Source of the DNA: Candidatus Fermentibacterota bacterium
GTDB taxonomy: Bacteria; Fermentibacterota; Fermentibacteria; Fermentibacterales; JCC-6
Assembly (NCBI GenBank): GCA_014728175.1
Contig: WJMA01000017.1
Span: forward strand, 124,001 to 188,000
Length of the DNA stretch: 64,000 bases
Direction of reading: 5' to 3'
Below are positions 8,960-18,849 of this stretch, piece after piece. Both the position numbers and the translations under genes were made by a program. Each line of letters opens with the position of its first letter. Positions within the stretch are counted from its first letter, which is position 1. The notes under the pieces are model-generated. The model made no database searches, was not told the DNA's origin, and saw only the letters and a list, made by a program, of their open reading frames with translations.

Positions 8960-9203
8960 CGTAGATTTTCAGGGCACGTTCGACCGGGCGGTTTTTGTCG
9001 CCGCCCTGGTCCTGCTACTTGGCGCCGCTTTTCTGCTGGGCCGTCTGACCGCTCCCGCCCCGGCCCTGGCGGAGTGGGACAGCTCCGGCTCCTTCGGGGA
9101 CAGCTACTATCTGGAGCAGACCGCCTCCGCCGTGGAGTCGTGCGCCGACCGGCTTTCGGAGATATCCAGGACGCTGGAGGAGATCGAACGGGTTATGCCC
9201 TGA
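8949..9203 (+). CDS. Small membrane-anchored protein, unknown
   Basis: This 84-residue product overlaps the end of the M1-like lipoprotein gene by 11 bases, so the two are probably translated together. Residues of about 12-35 form one hydrophobic helix (RAVFVAALVLLLGAAFLLGR), followed by an Ala/Pro stretch and a C-terminal amphipathic helix (LSEISRTLEEIERVM) that could form a coiled coil. No family is recognised. It may be a partner of the lipoprotein. Its stop lies one base from the stop of the convergent serC. Confidence 0.6.
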   Translation: MRINVDFQGTFDRAVFVAALVLLLGAAFLLGRLTAPAPALAEWDSSGSFGDSYYLEQTASAVESCADRLSEISRTLEEIERVMP

Positions 9204-9204
9204 G

Positions 9205-10287
9205 TCAGCTCTTCTTTCTGAAATCCTCCATGAAGTCCACCAGGGCCTGAACCCCCTCGACGGGCATGGCGTTGTATATGGACGCCCTGCAGCCACCCAC
9301 GGACCTATGGCCCTTAAGGCCTATCAGGTCGCGCTCCTCCGCCTCGGCCACGAACCTCTTCTCGAGGCCCTCCGAGGGGAGCCTGAAGGTGACGTTCATC
9401 TTGGACCGGCTGTCCTTCCGGACTACCCCGGAGTAAAAGCCGTCGCTTCCGTCGATAGCGTCGTATATCATCCCGGCCTTGCGGTCGTTCTTCTGCTGTA
9501 CGCCTTCCAGCCCGCCGTTACGCTTTATCCATTGCATGACCAGGCCCACGACGAAAGTGTTGAAGACCGGCGGCGTGTTGAACACTGAGTTCTTGGAGAG
9601 GTGCGTACGGTAGGACATCATGGTGGGTATGCCCTCCTTGGACCGCTCTATCCAGGATTTTTTGATGACCACCGCCGTGACGCCCGCCGGGCCGATGTTC
9701 TTCTGGGCCCCGGCGTAGACCAGGTCGAACTTGCCGAAGTCGATGTTGCGGGAGAGGAAGTCGGAGGACATGTCGCTTACCAGCGGGACGTCGCCGGTCT
9801 GTGGAAACTCGAACATCTGGGTGCCGGCCACGGTGTTGTTGCTGGTTACGTGGACGTACTGCGCGTCCGGAGCAAGGTCGTACTCCCGAGGGACGTGCTT
9901 GAAATCCTCGGGCTCGCTGTCGGCGGCTAGATTCACGTTACCGAACAGCTTGGCCTCCTTTATGGCCTTAACTGCCCATCTACCGGTATTGACGTAGTCG
10001 GCCGTCTGGCCTTCGGACAGGAAGTTGTAAGGAATCATGAGAAACTGGGTGCTGGCGCCTCCTCCCAGGAAGAAGACCACGTACTCGTCCCCGGAGAGCC
10101 CCATCACGTCCAGCATGTCCTCCTGGGTGCGTTCCCACATCTGGTTGAAGGGCGCGCACCGGTGGGATATCTCCATTATTGACATGCCCAGGTCGTTGTA
10201 GTTCAGGCCCTTCTCGAAACTCTCCCGTACCACCTCGAACGGCAGGGTCGCCGGTCCGGGGTAGAAATTGTACACCCTATCAGGCAT
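9205..10287 (-). CDS. serC: SerC, phosphoserine aminotransferase
   Basis: This cytoplasmic PLP enzyme converts 3-phosphohydroxypyruvate and glutamate to phosphoserine in serine synthesis, and can also act in pyridoxal phosphate synthesis. The 360 residues match the family length. The N-terminus VYNFYPGPATLP is typical, and the cofactor Lys is Lys196 in YAGAQKNIGPAGVTAVVI. Later family landmarks are PTMMSYRTHLSKNSVFNTPP and LKGHRSVGGCRASIYNAMP. The gene stands alone on the minus strand with lptG upstream, separated by about 120 bases, which may hold its own promoter. serA or serB are not in the window. Confidence 0.97.
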   Translation of the reverse strand: MPDRVYNFYPGPATLPFEVVRESFEKGLNYNDLGMSIMEISHRCAPFNQMWERTQEDMLDVMGLSGDEYVVFFLGGGASTQFLMIPYNFLSEGQTADYVNTGRWAVKAIKEAKLFGNVNLAADSEPEDFKHVPREYDLAPDAQYVHVTSNNTVAGTQMFEFPQTGDVPLVSDMSSDFLSRNIDFGKFDLVYAGAQKNIGPAGVTAVVIKKSWIERSKEGIPTMMSYRTHLSKNSVFNTPPVFNTFVVGLVMQWIKRNGGLEGVQQKNDRKAGMIYDAIDGSDGFYSGVVRKDSRSKMNVTFRLPSEGLEKRFVAEAEERDLIGLKGHRSVGGCRASIYNAMPVEGVQALVDFMEDFRKKS

Positions 10288-10408
10288 TGCATGCCTCCCG
10301 TTGATTCGGTTTTCGTACGCTAACGTATTTCTACATAAGACCGATCAGTGCGAGAAGAATAAACAGGATCACGGGTGGGCTGCAAGCCCTGACCGACCGG
10401 GAAGCGGG

Positions 10409-11500
10409 CTAAACGTTTCTGCCGGCGCGGAACAGGAGAAAAGCTCCCAGAGCCAGGTATACCGCATCCGCAAGCCCCGCGGCCAGCAGTGGATCGAGCG
10501 CGCCCTTGTGACCCAGGGTCTGACCGAACCTGACCAGCGAGAAGAACAGGAAGGCCAGGAATATGGCTATCCCTATGCTGGTGCTCTTGCCACTCCTGGG
10601 ATTTCTGGTGGCCAGGGGAGCCCCGACCAGGACCATGATCAGGTTGGAGAGGGGAAAGAGGATCTTAAGGTACAACTCGACCCGGTCACCCCTGGTATCG
10701 CCGCCGGCCGCCCTTACCCTCTCGATGTAGCTCTGCAGCTCGAAGAAGTTCATCTCCTCGGGTGATTTCTGTCTGGTGGCGAAATCCGCCGGTCGCTCGG
10801 ACAGGCCCTCGACGACCAGGGTGTCGACAGAGTTGTACAACACCGCGCCTCCGGGTCCGAACTCTCTCTCCACTACGTCACTGGCTATCCATGCGCCGTC
10901 GGACCACCACATCTTCCTGGCCTCCAAGCGTCTCTCCACCCTCGAGCTGTCGCCGAACCACTCGATGGATACCCTGGTCATCACTTTGTCGCGCCCGTTG
11001 TAGTGACCTATCTCCAGTATGGAACCGTCGACTGACCGGTAGGCGAAGTTGCTGCGTGAGCTATAGTTGACAGGGTCTTTATTCTCTATCTCCACCCTTT
11101 TGACCATGGCCTGGCTGTGCAGGGCTTCGGCCACCACGAAATCCCCCACCACCATTACGAACAGCGAGGACAGGAGCCCCACCACCACCAGGGGCAGGAA
11201 GATCCTGGGTATGCTGATGCCCGCGCACCGCATGGCCACCAGCTCGTTCCGCTTGGACAGGGAGGCCACCAGGAAGAGAGAGGAGAGAAGCACTGCCACC
11301 GGCATCACCAGGACCACCACGTACGGCAGCCCGTAGTAGTAGTACCGCAGGAATGTGCCCAGTCCGACGTCCCTGTCCACCCACCGGCTGAAGTGCTCGA
11401 AAGCATCCACGCTCACGAATATCACCACGAAAGAGGCGACGGCCATACCGATCATCTTGAGGAATCGTCCGCCCATGTAGAGGTCCAGCTTGCTAACCAT
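10409..11500 (-). CDS. lptG: LptG-type permease of the LPS export ABC transporter (YjgP/YjgQ family)
   Basis: The protein of about 363 residues has the family architecture: N-terminal membrane helices (SKLDLYMGGRFLKMIGMAVA, then YYGLPYVVVLVMPVAVLLSS), the cytoplasmic coupling segment KRNELVAMRCAGISIPRIF, a periplasmic beta-jellyroll domain, and three C-terminal helices with APLATRNPRSGKSTSIGIAI. With LptF and LptB it extracts LPS from the inner membrane and feeds the Lpt bridge. I chose the ATG at 11500, which has AAGGAG five bases upstream; a GTG at 11506 overlaps the lptF stop. It directly follows lptF, so the two form one operon. Assignment as LptG rather than LptF is by gene order and length. 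Confidence 0.9.
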   Translation of the reverse strand: MVSKLDLYMGGRFLKMIGMAVASFVVIFVSVDAFEHFSRWVDRDVGLGTFLRYYYYGLPYVVVLVMPVAVLLSSLFLVASLSKRNELVAMRCAGISIPRIFLPLVVVGLLSSLFVMVVGDFVVAEALHSQAMVKRVEIENKDPVNYSSRSNFAYRSVDGSILEIGHYNGRDKVMTRVSIEWFGDSSRVERRLEARKMWWSDGAWIASDVVEREFGPGGAVLYNSVDTLVVEGLSERPADFATRQKSPEEMNFFELQSYIERVRAAGGDTRGDRVELYLKILFPLSNLIMVLVGAPLATRNPRSGKSTSIGIAIFLAFLFFSLVRFGQTLGHKGALDPLLAAGLADAVYLALGAFLLFRAGRNV

Positions 11501-11502
11501 GA

Positions 11503-12882
11503 TCACTCCTTCGCCCCGGAACGGCCCGTGATCTTGCGCCAGATGAGCCGGAAGTTGGGCATGGGAATCGGATGTCCCTCATGCAGGCTCCTCATGGTCA
11601 GATAGCATCCCAGAGCGCCCAGGACGATGTTCGGGGCCCACATGGCGAGGAAGGGGGATACCCGGCCCCGATCGGCCAACTGCTCTCCTCCGATCAGAAA
11701 CAGGTAGTACACCACAATGAACAGTAGGCTTACCCCCAGAGCGATGCCCGGGCTCCCCCTCCTGATGGACAGAGCCAATGGAACGCCCAGCAGCACGAAC
11801 ACTATGCAGGCGAAGGGAATAGAGTACTTCTTCTCTATTTCCACCTCGTACTTGTTTACGCTCTTTACCGTGGAGTTGATTAAGTCCCTTAGCATTCTCA
11901 GGTTGCTGGCCCTCTGGGCCACGAAGTTACGAATCTTGTTCGAGCGAACCCGGGGATGGAGTGACTGGTCCGGGGGAAACAGCGGCTCCGATCCATCCGG
12001 AGACTTGACGGGCCGCCCACCAATGATGGCCCTCAGAGGTTTTCTGCCCATGACGGAGAGGGAGTCCCTGAGGGAGTCGGCGGTTCGGGTGAGGGAGTCG
12101 ACCAGCAATCTCATCTGGGAGGCGGACATCTCCCTGTCCCCTCTGTGCTCGCGCTCCCTGCGCATAAGCTCGGAGGATCTGGTCACCTGAACCGAGTAGG
12201 TCTCGAAGTCCAGCTTCCTGTATCCCGCCCCCCGGGCGTCCTCGTGTATCTGGCCGTCGTGAAGCACCAGCCTCATCCTGTTCGCGGAGACCGGCTCCAT
12301 CTTGCCCCTCATGGCGGTAATGGTCCGCCTGGGACGCCCGGGAACGTTCTCGTGCACCACCACGTCGAAGAGATCTCCGGTTATGTCGTTCTTGGACTGA
12401 ACGAGTATCCTGTAGTTCTCGATCTCATCGACGAACATCCCGGGCACTATCTTGGCGGCCGGACGCATGGTGCCGATGTCCAGCAGCAGGTTCTTGGCCA
12501 TATGGTTGGCATCCGGAAGAACGCTGTTGTTGAACACGACGAGCATCCCGGCCAGCACCACGGCCACCACCAGCAGGGGAACCATGGGAGTGAATATGGA
12601 TATCCCCGAAGCCTTCATGGCGGTTATCTCCAAATCGCCGGACAGTCTCCCCACCGCCATCAGGACCCCCGCCAGCACCCCCATCGGGACCACCACCGCT
12701 ATCATCGACGGAAGCAGAAGCAGGAACACCTCCGCCACCGTGCGCAGGGGCACTCCCTTGCTGACGATCATCTCCAGCAGGTCCAGGAGCTTGTCCAGAA
12801 GGAGCACGAAGGTGAACACGGACAACGAGAGAAGGAACGGCCCCACGAACTCCTTCACCGTGTAAACTTGCAGCTTCTTCAT
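11503..12882 (-). CDS. lptF: LptF-type permease of the LPS export ABC transporter (YjgP/YjgQ family)
   Basis: The 459-residue permease is the first gene of the lptF-lptG pair. Helices at the N-terminus (FVGPFLLSLSVFTFVLLLDK, LLLLPSMIAVVVPMGVLAG) flank the coupling segment SGDLEITAMKASGISIF. The periplasmic domain is followed by an extra segment of about 100 residues, rich in Ser/Arg/Asp (roughly residues 240-340), which makes it longer than enterobacterial LptF. The C-terminal helices carry GVPLALSIRRGSPGIALGVS. Longer LptF proteins of this kind occur in FCB-group bacteria. It exports the LPS that LpxA/C/D begin to make. Confidence 0.9.
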   Translation of the reverse strand: MKKLQVYTVKEFVGPFLLSLSVFTFVLLLDKLLDLLEMIVSKGVPLRTVAEVFLLLLPSMIAVVVPMGVLAGVLMAVGRLSGDLEITAMKASGISIFTPMVPLLVVAVVLAGMLVVFNNSVLPDANHMAKNLLLDIGTMRPAAKIVPGMFVDEIENYRILVQSKNDITGDLFDVVVHENVPGRPRRTITAMRGKMEPVSANRMRLVLHDGQIHEDARGAGYRKLDFETYSVQVTRSSELMRREREHRGDREMSASQMRLLVDSLTRTADSLRDSLSVMGRKPLRAIIGGRPVKSPDGSEPLFPPDQSLHPRVRSNKIRNFVAQRASNLRMLRDLINSTVKSVNKYEVEIEKKYSIPFACIVFVLLGVPLALSIRRGSPGIALGVSLLFIVVYYLFLIGGEQLADRGRVSPFLAMWAPNIVLGALGCYLTMRSLHEGHPIPMPNFRLIWRKITGRSGAKE

Positions 12883-12988
12883 AGTGGTCCCATGATAGGC
12901 ATTCCATTCCCGGCGAACAACGTTCCATCCGGTCGAGGTTACTCACTGCGAGGGGAACAGGCCCGATGCTACGGGATATAACCCAAAC

Positions 12989-15900
12989 GTGAAGAAAGTC
13001 TTCCCTTTTCTGTTGCTGCAGGCGCTTGTTGTCGTTTACACGTCCGCTATCGCCGGAATCGGGGTGTCTCCTCCCTCCCTGCTCCCCGACTACCCGTACC
13101 GGTTTCTGGACCGGGAGTTTCCAAGGATCTACGGAGACGTCGGCTACAGGGTCCTCGTAGTGCCCTCTGTTCGCAAAGAACTGCTCAACTTCAGGTTGTC
13201 CTACATGGGTCGCCCGGTGTCCCGAGCCCGCAGCTGGGGCGTCGACCCCTTGCTCTCCAGGCTCACCACCGAGGGCATGCTCCGGGTGTGGCGTAGGACC
13301 AACCGTGAGCATTCCATAAGAAGGGACAGGGAGGAGGGAACTCTGGTACCCACCATTTACCTTCCCCTGGACATGCCCACGGCGCTGGAGAGGACCATAG
13401 GCGAGGGAGGCCAGCTGGACATATCCGGCCATCAGAAGCTCACCCTGTCCGGAATCACCCACTACAGGCCCAACGCCGTTCTGGAGGAGGACGAGAGCAG
13501 GTCGCTCTTCCCCGATCTCAAGATGGAGCAGGAGCTGAGGATCAGGCTCCAGGGTACGATAGGGGAGAAGATACACGTGGACGTCGACCACGACAGCGAG
13601 CGCAGCCTGCAACCGGAGAGCAGCATCAGCCTTCGGTACGAGGGGTGGGACGACGAGATAATCCAGAGTGTGGAGATGGGAGACGTCAGCCTATCCATCA
13701 CCGGGCCGGAGTTCGTCTCCTACAGCATACCGCACCAGGGGCTGTTCGGGGCCAAGGTCGAGGCCCAGGTGGGGCCTGTGGACGTTACCACCATAGCCAG
13801 CAAAGAGGCCAGCTCGACCGAGTCGGCGGAGTTTGTGGGCCAGGCGACCTTGTACTCCGACTCCCTGTTGGACATCCATCCCGCCCGGAACTACTTCTTC
13901 CTGACCGAGCCGGACACCGCCCCCCAGCCCAGGATAGTGAGCATCCGGGTCTTCCAGGACGACCTGGATGGAACCAACAACCTGGAAACCGGCGCCGTGG
14001 AGGGCGACTGGTTCCTTTCGGACACCACCGGCTCCGGACACTGGGACGAGCTGACCCAGGGATTGGACAACGACTTTGTTTTGGAGGACTCCACCTACAT
14101 CAGGTTCATCTCGCCGATCTCGGAGTACTACCGGGTGGCCGTGTGGTACGTAACGGCCGAAGGCGATACGATGGGATTGGTTCCTTCCGGCGGTCCTTAC
14201 GAGCTGAAGCTGATAAAGGATTCCAACCGCACCACGTCCAACCCGACCTGGTTCTACGAGCTTCGCAGCCGTTATTTCCTGGGGGCCAATAACATCGTTC
14301 GTGAGAGCTTCGAATGCGAGATCTATCTCGACCGGCCGGGGGAGGATCCGGTCTCAACCCAGGGAGACAGCACGTTCGTGCAGCTGCTGGGCCTGGACAC
14401 CAACGGCGACGGCAGCATGGTCGATGAGGCGGATGCGGTGGATTGGGACAACGGATTCCTGGTCTTTCCCAAGCCCCGGCCCTTCGACAGCGAGGTGCTG
14501 GACGTAAGGAATCCCCAGGTTTACGAGAAACGCAACCCGCAGACCAGCGACAGCAAGTACTTCATCTCAGTGAGCTACAGGGCGGCATCGACCACATACA
14601 CCCTGGGAAGGCTGGGCATAGTTCCGGGAAGCGAGAGGGTAACCCTATCCTCGCCCACCGAGACCATAACCCTTCAGCGGGACGTCGATTACACAATTAT
14701 CTACGAAGCGGGCATGCTTACCCTGATGGGCGAGGCCGCCGAGAAGGCCCAGGACCCCACCTACGAATTGAGGGTGACCTTCGAGTACCTTCCCTTTATG
14801 GCGGCCCAACAGAAGCTGCTCTTCGGTACCAGAGCGGTGTACAATCTGGGGCAGCACTCCTGGGTGGGGACGACCATGATGTTCGAGGACGCCAGCACGC
14901 CGGACCAGAGACCCAGGGTGGGCGAGGAATCCAGCAGGACGTTCGTAACCGACGTCGATGCCCATCTGGAAGTCAGGCCGGGAATCCTTAACGACATCGC
15001 AAACGCCGTCCCCATGGTTAATACCGACGCCGAGAGCAGGCTGGTACTCTCCGGAGAGGTGGCGGCCAGCATTCCCAATCCCAACGTGGACGGCAAGGCC
15101 TACATCGACGACATGGAAGGAGCCGAGTCTTCCCTTCCTCTCGGCCAGAGCAGGCTGTCGTGGTCCCGAAGCAGCTTCCCGGAGAGCTCCTCGCCCATGC
15201 TGCATCCTCCCGGCAGGCTCAAATGGTACAACCCGTCCAAGAGGTGGAAGAGGGGAGACATAGTGCCCAACCTCTCCGAGGAGGATGCAGACGACTGGGC
15301 GCAGACCGTGCTGGAGCTTTGCTTCCGTCCTGCCGACGACAATCCCACCTCGTGGGGAGGGATCATGCGCTGCATCGACAGGTACGGTATGGACATGACC
15401 AGGAAGACCAGGATAAGGCTGTACGTCAGGCCTCCGCAGAACACCCAGGACGCGACCCTCTACATCGACATCGGCGAGAGGATCAACGAGGACGCCGTCT
15501 GGCTGGAGAGGGTGGGAGGAACCCTGCGGCGATGGGCGAACGGCGAGTTGGACACCGAAGACGTTGACGGAGACGGAATCTTCGAGCAATCCAGCGAGGA
15601 TACAGGCCTGGACAACGTGTTCAGCAGCGGGGAGGAGGGGTACGATCCGGATACCCTGCCGGATCCCAACAAGGACGACCAGGGTCAGACCACGTATCCC
15701 TACGAGAGGATAAACGGTACCGAGGGCAACAAGCGCCTGGACACCGAGGACCTGAACGGCAACGGCGCCCTGGATGCCTCCAACTCCTTCTTCAGGATAG
15801 AGGTCCCGCTGTACGACGACGACTACGTGGTCTCGGAGAATCTGCAGACCGGCTGGAAGCTGATAGAGGTTCCCCTGGATGACAGCCTGATGGTGACCGT

Positions 15901-18580
15901 GCCGGAGAACGTGTCCGGCCAACCCACCTGGGAGAAGGTATCCTACGTCAGGCTCTGGACCGAGGGCTACACGACCCAGGATACCCTTCTGGTCTACGAC
16001 ATGTCCGTGGTGGGAAACAGGTGGGAGCAGAGGAACGTTACGGTCATCAGAGTTCCCGCACCCCCCGTGAAACCCTACGAGCAGTTGCTGGTCTCCACGG
16101 TCAACAACAAGGAAAACCCGGAGTACATAAACGATCCTCCCCCCGGAGTGGATCCCGGTGAGGACGAGAGAGGCGACCCCAAGCTGGAGCAGTCGATAAG
16201 GCTGAACTGTGTTTCGATGGAGCCCGGGCACGAGGGACGGGCCAAGCAGGTCTACTACTCCTCGGAGAGCTATACGGGCTACGGTAGCGTGCAGTTCCTG
16301 CTGCACGGAAGCGAGGACGCCCCGGGGGAGTTCTTCTACCGCCTGGGAAGCGACAGCCTCAATTACTACGAGATAAACGTGCCCTTGCGGCGGGGGTGGC
16401 AGGTGGTCAGGGTTAGCATGGAGGACCTGGTCGCTCTCAAGCAGCAGCTGCAGGGACAGGGCGGCGATTTCATCAGATCCGACGATCTTGCGATCAGGGG
16501 TACGCCCAACTTCGCGGACGTCGTGGAGATGAGCATAGGCATAAGAAACACCTCCAGCTCCACGTTGTCCACGGAGGTCTGGGTGAACGACATCACCCTT
16601 CACGACCCCCGCAGCGAGGCGGATCTGGCCCGCAGGATGACCGCGGAGGTTGATTTCGCGGATCTTCTTCTGCTGGACGGTGACTACCGCTGCGTGGGCG
16701 CGGACTTCCACGGGTTGGGAGAGCAGTCCGGCCAGGGCTACGAGTCGACCCGGTACACCACCGGGGGAACCCTGAACATGGAGCGTTTCACCCCGCCCCT
16801 GTGGTCGCTTTCGGCGCCCTTCGGCCTGGCGTGGACCAGAAAGACCACCGAGCCAGTTTTCCAGCCCAGCTCCGACGTGAGATTGAGCGACGAGGAGTCC
16901 TGGGCCAACCGGACGGATGTCCGTACCTTCGATACCAGTCTTCAGCTGGACAGAAACGCCCGCTCGGACAACGTCTGGCTACGCTACTTCGTCGACCCTC
17001 TTCGGTTCGCGCACAACTACGGAAGGTCCAACCGGCTTGCCCCCAACTCTCGGGACAGCTCGACCTCGCACCGGATAAGGCTGAGTTACAGCCTGTCACC
17101 CGGCCCCATGCGGCTGCTGGAGTTGCCCGTACTCAAGGAGCTGCGACTCCGGCCAACCAGCGTCGGCTGGTCGGCGGAAAGGTCTGCCGGTTGGAGTACC
17201 AGGTGGGAGACGTCGTCGGGGGAAGACGTGCAGACCCGCTACACCCTGAAGAGAGAGCTCAGGACCAACGGCTCGGCGGGATTCGCTTTCTGGACGGGGC
17301 AGAACACCAATTACTCGCTCAACGTAACCAGGGACCTTCTATATCCATGGGACAAGGCAACGCTGGTCAATGTGGGACGGGAGATAGCAAGGAGCCAGAG
17401 CGTCAGCCTATCCCAGGACGTAAACCTGTTCAGATATCTCCGTCCGAGGGTAAGCTTCGACTCCCACTACTCCTCCGCCCGGCCGGCCCCCCACACCAAG
17501 TCCGGCCAGGACAGCCTGGGGCTGCCGGATTACTCCCTTTCCACCACCAGAAGGTTGAGCCTGACGGTGGGTCTGGTCCATACGATACGCTCCCTGGCTC
17601 GTTTGAGGGACGAGCGTCTGGACGAGGAGGCGGAGCCGGGAAGCCCGAGGTGGCTGCTGGTCCAGCTGGAGAAGTACGCGGACAGAATATACGACCCCAA
17701 CCTTACCATCAGTCGCTCCCTGGGTAGCGAGTACCGCGACATGCAGCACTATCCGGACCTGGAGTACCAGTTCGGACTGAGGACCGTTCTGGAGGACGAG
17801 GAGGCGTACGACCGCAGCAAGACCGACAACTTCCAGATAAACGGCGGGTTCCGCCCTCTGAGCATGATGTCGGTCCGGATGGAGTACAGCAACTCCGACA
17901 GCAGGAACTACTACGCCGGTTACTGGAACCGTCAGAAGTCAACCACCTGGCCCTCGGTCACCCTCTCCTGGTCCGGCCTGGAGCGCCTGGCCGCTTTCAG
18001 GGACCTTTTCAGAACCGGCACGATAAGCACCGGTTACAGCGTACAGACCACCGAAAGCGGAAGGTACGAGCAGGACAGCTACGTACCCACCTCCAAGACC
18101 GAGAACAGGAACTGGTCCCCTCTGTTTAGTTTAAATGCAACACTATACAATAGCGTCCAGGTTACGATTTCGGATAATCTTAGAACCACCAGAACCCGCA
18201 ACTATACCGGGACCAACGCCCAGACCAAGAACAGCAGCAACAACCTCCAGTTCAAGCTCCAGTACGCCTTCAGCGCTCCCGGGGGATTGGCAATTCCGTT
18301 GCCGCTGCTGGATAGGTTGAGGGTTCGCTTCCGCAGCGATTTGACCACCAGCCTGAGCATCAGCGCCAGTACGTCGAAGAGCGAGATAATCGGTCTAAGC
18401 CAGGGAAGTGAGGTGCAGAGCGACATCGAGCAGTGGAGGATCGAGCCTGCGCTGAACTACGACTTCGGCTCCGTGGTGGCTGGTCTTACGGGTATATACG
18501 GTTGGAAGAAAGACAACGTGAACTCGCAGTACGACCAGAAGGACGTAGGTCTGAACGTCTGGGTCACCATAAACTTCTAG
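12989..18580 (+). CDS. sprA: SprA-family giant outer-membrane protein (type IX secretion translocon)
   Basis: The protein has 1863 residues, a signal peptide at 1-22, and mostly beta-type sequence ending in VWVTINF. At about 220-275, IIQSVEMGDVSLSITG, then HQGLFGAKVEAQVGPVDVTT, matches the repeated SprA region (a membrane-strand pattern with a LFG-x-K motif). The phrase IVSIRVFQDDLDGTNN at about 310-330 is also SprA-like. Three DxDGDG-type loops, probably calcium-binding, lie at about 470, 860 and 920. In Bacteroidota, SprA is the conduit for type IX secretion across the outer membrane. This homologue is shorter than the roughly 2400-residue gliding-motility SprA. The start is a GTG at 12989 without a clear ribosome-binding site. 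Confidence 0.85.
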   Translation: MKKVFPFLLLQALVVVYTSAIAGIGVSPPSLLPDYPYRFLDREFPRIYGDVGYRVLVVPSVRKELLNFRLSYMGRPVSRARSWGVDPLLSRLTTEGMLRVWRRTNREHSIRRDREEGTLVPTIYLPLDMPTALERTIGEGGQLDISGHQKLTLSGITHYRPNAVLEEDESRSLFPDLKMEQELRIRLQGTIGEKIHVDVDHDSERSLQPESSISLRYEGWDDEIIQSVEMGDVSLSITGPEFVSYSIPHQGLFGAKVEAQVGPVDVTTIASKEASSTESAEFVGQATLYSDSLLDIHPARNYFFLTEPDTAPQPRIVSIRVFQDDLDGTNNLETGAVEGDWFLSDTTGSGHWDELTQGLDNDFVLEDSTYIRFISPISEYYRVAVWYVTAEGDTMGLVPSGGPYELKLIKDSNRTTSNPTWFYELRSRYFLGANNIVRESFECEIYLDRPGEDPVSTQGDSTFVQLLGLDTNGDGSMVDEADAVDWDNGFLVFPKPRPFDSEVLDVRNPQVYEKRNPQTSDSKYFISVSYRAASTTYTLGRLGIVPGSERVTLSSPTETITLQRDVDYTIIYEAGMLTLMGEAAEKAQDPTYELRVTFEYLPFMAAQQKLLFGTRAVYNLGQHSWVGTTMMFEDASTPDQRPRVGEESSRTFVTDVDAHLEVRPGILNDIANAVPMVNTDAESRLVLSGEVAASIPNPNVDGKAYIDDMEGAESSLPLGQSRLSWSRSSFPESSSPMLHPPGRLKWYNPSKRWKRGDIVPNLSEEDADDWAQTVLELCFRPADDNPTSWGGIMRCIDRYGMDMTRKTRIRLYVRPPQNTQDATLYIDIGERINEDAVWLERVGGTLRRWANGELDTEDVDGDGIFEQSSEDTGLDNVFSSGEEGYDPDTLPDPNKDDQGQTTYPYERINGTEGNKRLDTEDLNGNGALDASNSFFRIEVPLYDDDYVVSENLQTGWKLIEVPLDDSLMVTVPENVSGQPTWEKVSYVRLWTEGYTTQDTLLVYDMSVVGNRWEQRNVTVIRVPAPPVKPYEQLLVSTVNNKENPEYINDPPPGVDPGEDERGDPKLEQSIRLNCVSMEPGHEGRAKQVYYSSESYTGYGSVQFLLHGSEDAPGEFFYRLGSDSLNYYEINVPLRRGWQVVRVSMEDLVALKQQLQGQGGDFIRSDDLAIRGTPNFADVVEMSIGIRNTSSSTLSTEVWVNDITLHDPRSEADLARRMTAEVDFADLLLLDGDYRCVGADFHGLGEQSGQGYESTRYTTGGTLNMERFTPPLWSLSAPFGLAWTRKTTEPVFQPSSDVRLSDEESWANRTDVRTFDTSLQLDRNARSDNVWLRYFVDPLRFAHNYGRSNRLAPNSRDSSTSHRIRLSYSLSPGPMRLLELPVLKELRLRPTSVGWSAERSAGWSTRWETSSGEDVQTRYTLKRELRTNGSAGFAFWTGQNTNYSLNVTRDLLYPWDKATLVNVGREIARSQSVSLSQDVNLFRYLRPRVSFDSHYSSARPAPHTKSGQDSLGLPDYSLSTTRRLSLTVGLVHTIRSLARLRDERLDEEAEPGSPRWLLVQLEKYADRIYDPNLTISRSLGSEYRDMQHYPDLEYQFGLRTVLEDEEAYDRSKTDNFQINGGFRPLSMMSVRMEYSNSDSRNYYAGYWNRQKSTTWPSVTLSWSGLERLAAFRDLFRTGTISTGYSVQTTESGRYEQDSYVPTSKTENRNWSPLFSLNATLYNSVQVTISDNLRTTRTRNYTGTNAQTKNSSNNLQFKLQYAFSAPGGLAIPLPLLDRLRVRFRSDLTTSLSISASTSKSEIIGLSQGSEVQSDIEQWRIEPALNYDFGSVVAGLTGIYGWKKDNVNSQYDQKDVGLNVWVTINF

Positions 18581-18849
18581 CAGGTCCCCCATGGTTTCCT
18601 CAACCTATGTAGTTGCAATATTCATAACGGCTCACAGAAGAGATATACCCATGACGGCTAAGATCGGGAGTCGCCGCATCGAATACCAATCGACGTGCAT
18701 AGGCCTTGCGTGCTGCTCGAAGCTCTAATCACTTTCCGTTATTGACATAGACCGCCTGAAGAACAAAGGTTTACTTGTGTGGTGGGTGCGACCAACGATA
18801 CTCAGGTCCAGTATGGAATTCTATCCATGAGGAGAGGACCAGAAGCAAC

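Noticed and set aside
12425-13612. A minus-strand frame spanning the lptF start and the sprA start
   Set aside because: It crosses two well-supported divergent genes and their shared promoter region, and its sequence resembles no protein.
14645-16711. A 688-codon open frame on the minus strand inside the sprA gene
   Set aside because: It is a GC-driven shadow of sprA: low-complexity His/Gly/Val-rich protein without family motifs, while the plus-strand frame has clear SprA signatures and a signal peptide.
18742-18780. TTGACA upstream of pilB copy 1 as a sigma-70 promoter
   Set aside because: No hexamer at 16-18 bases resembles a -10 box; the nearest T/A-rich one is 22 bases away.
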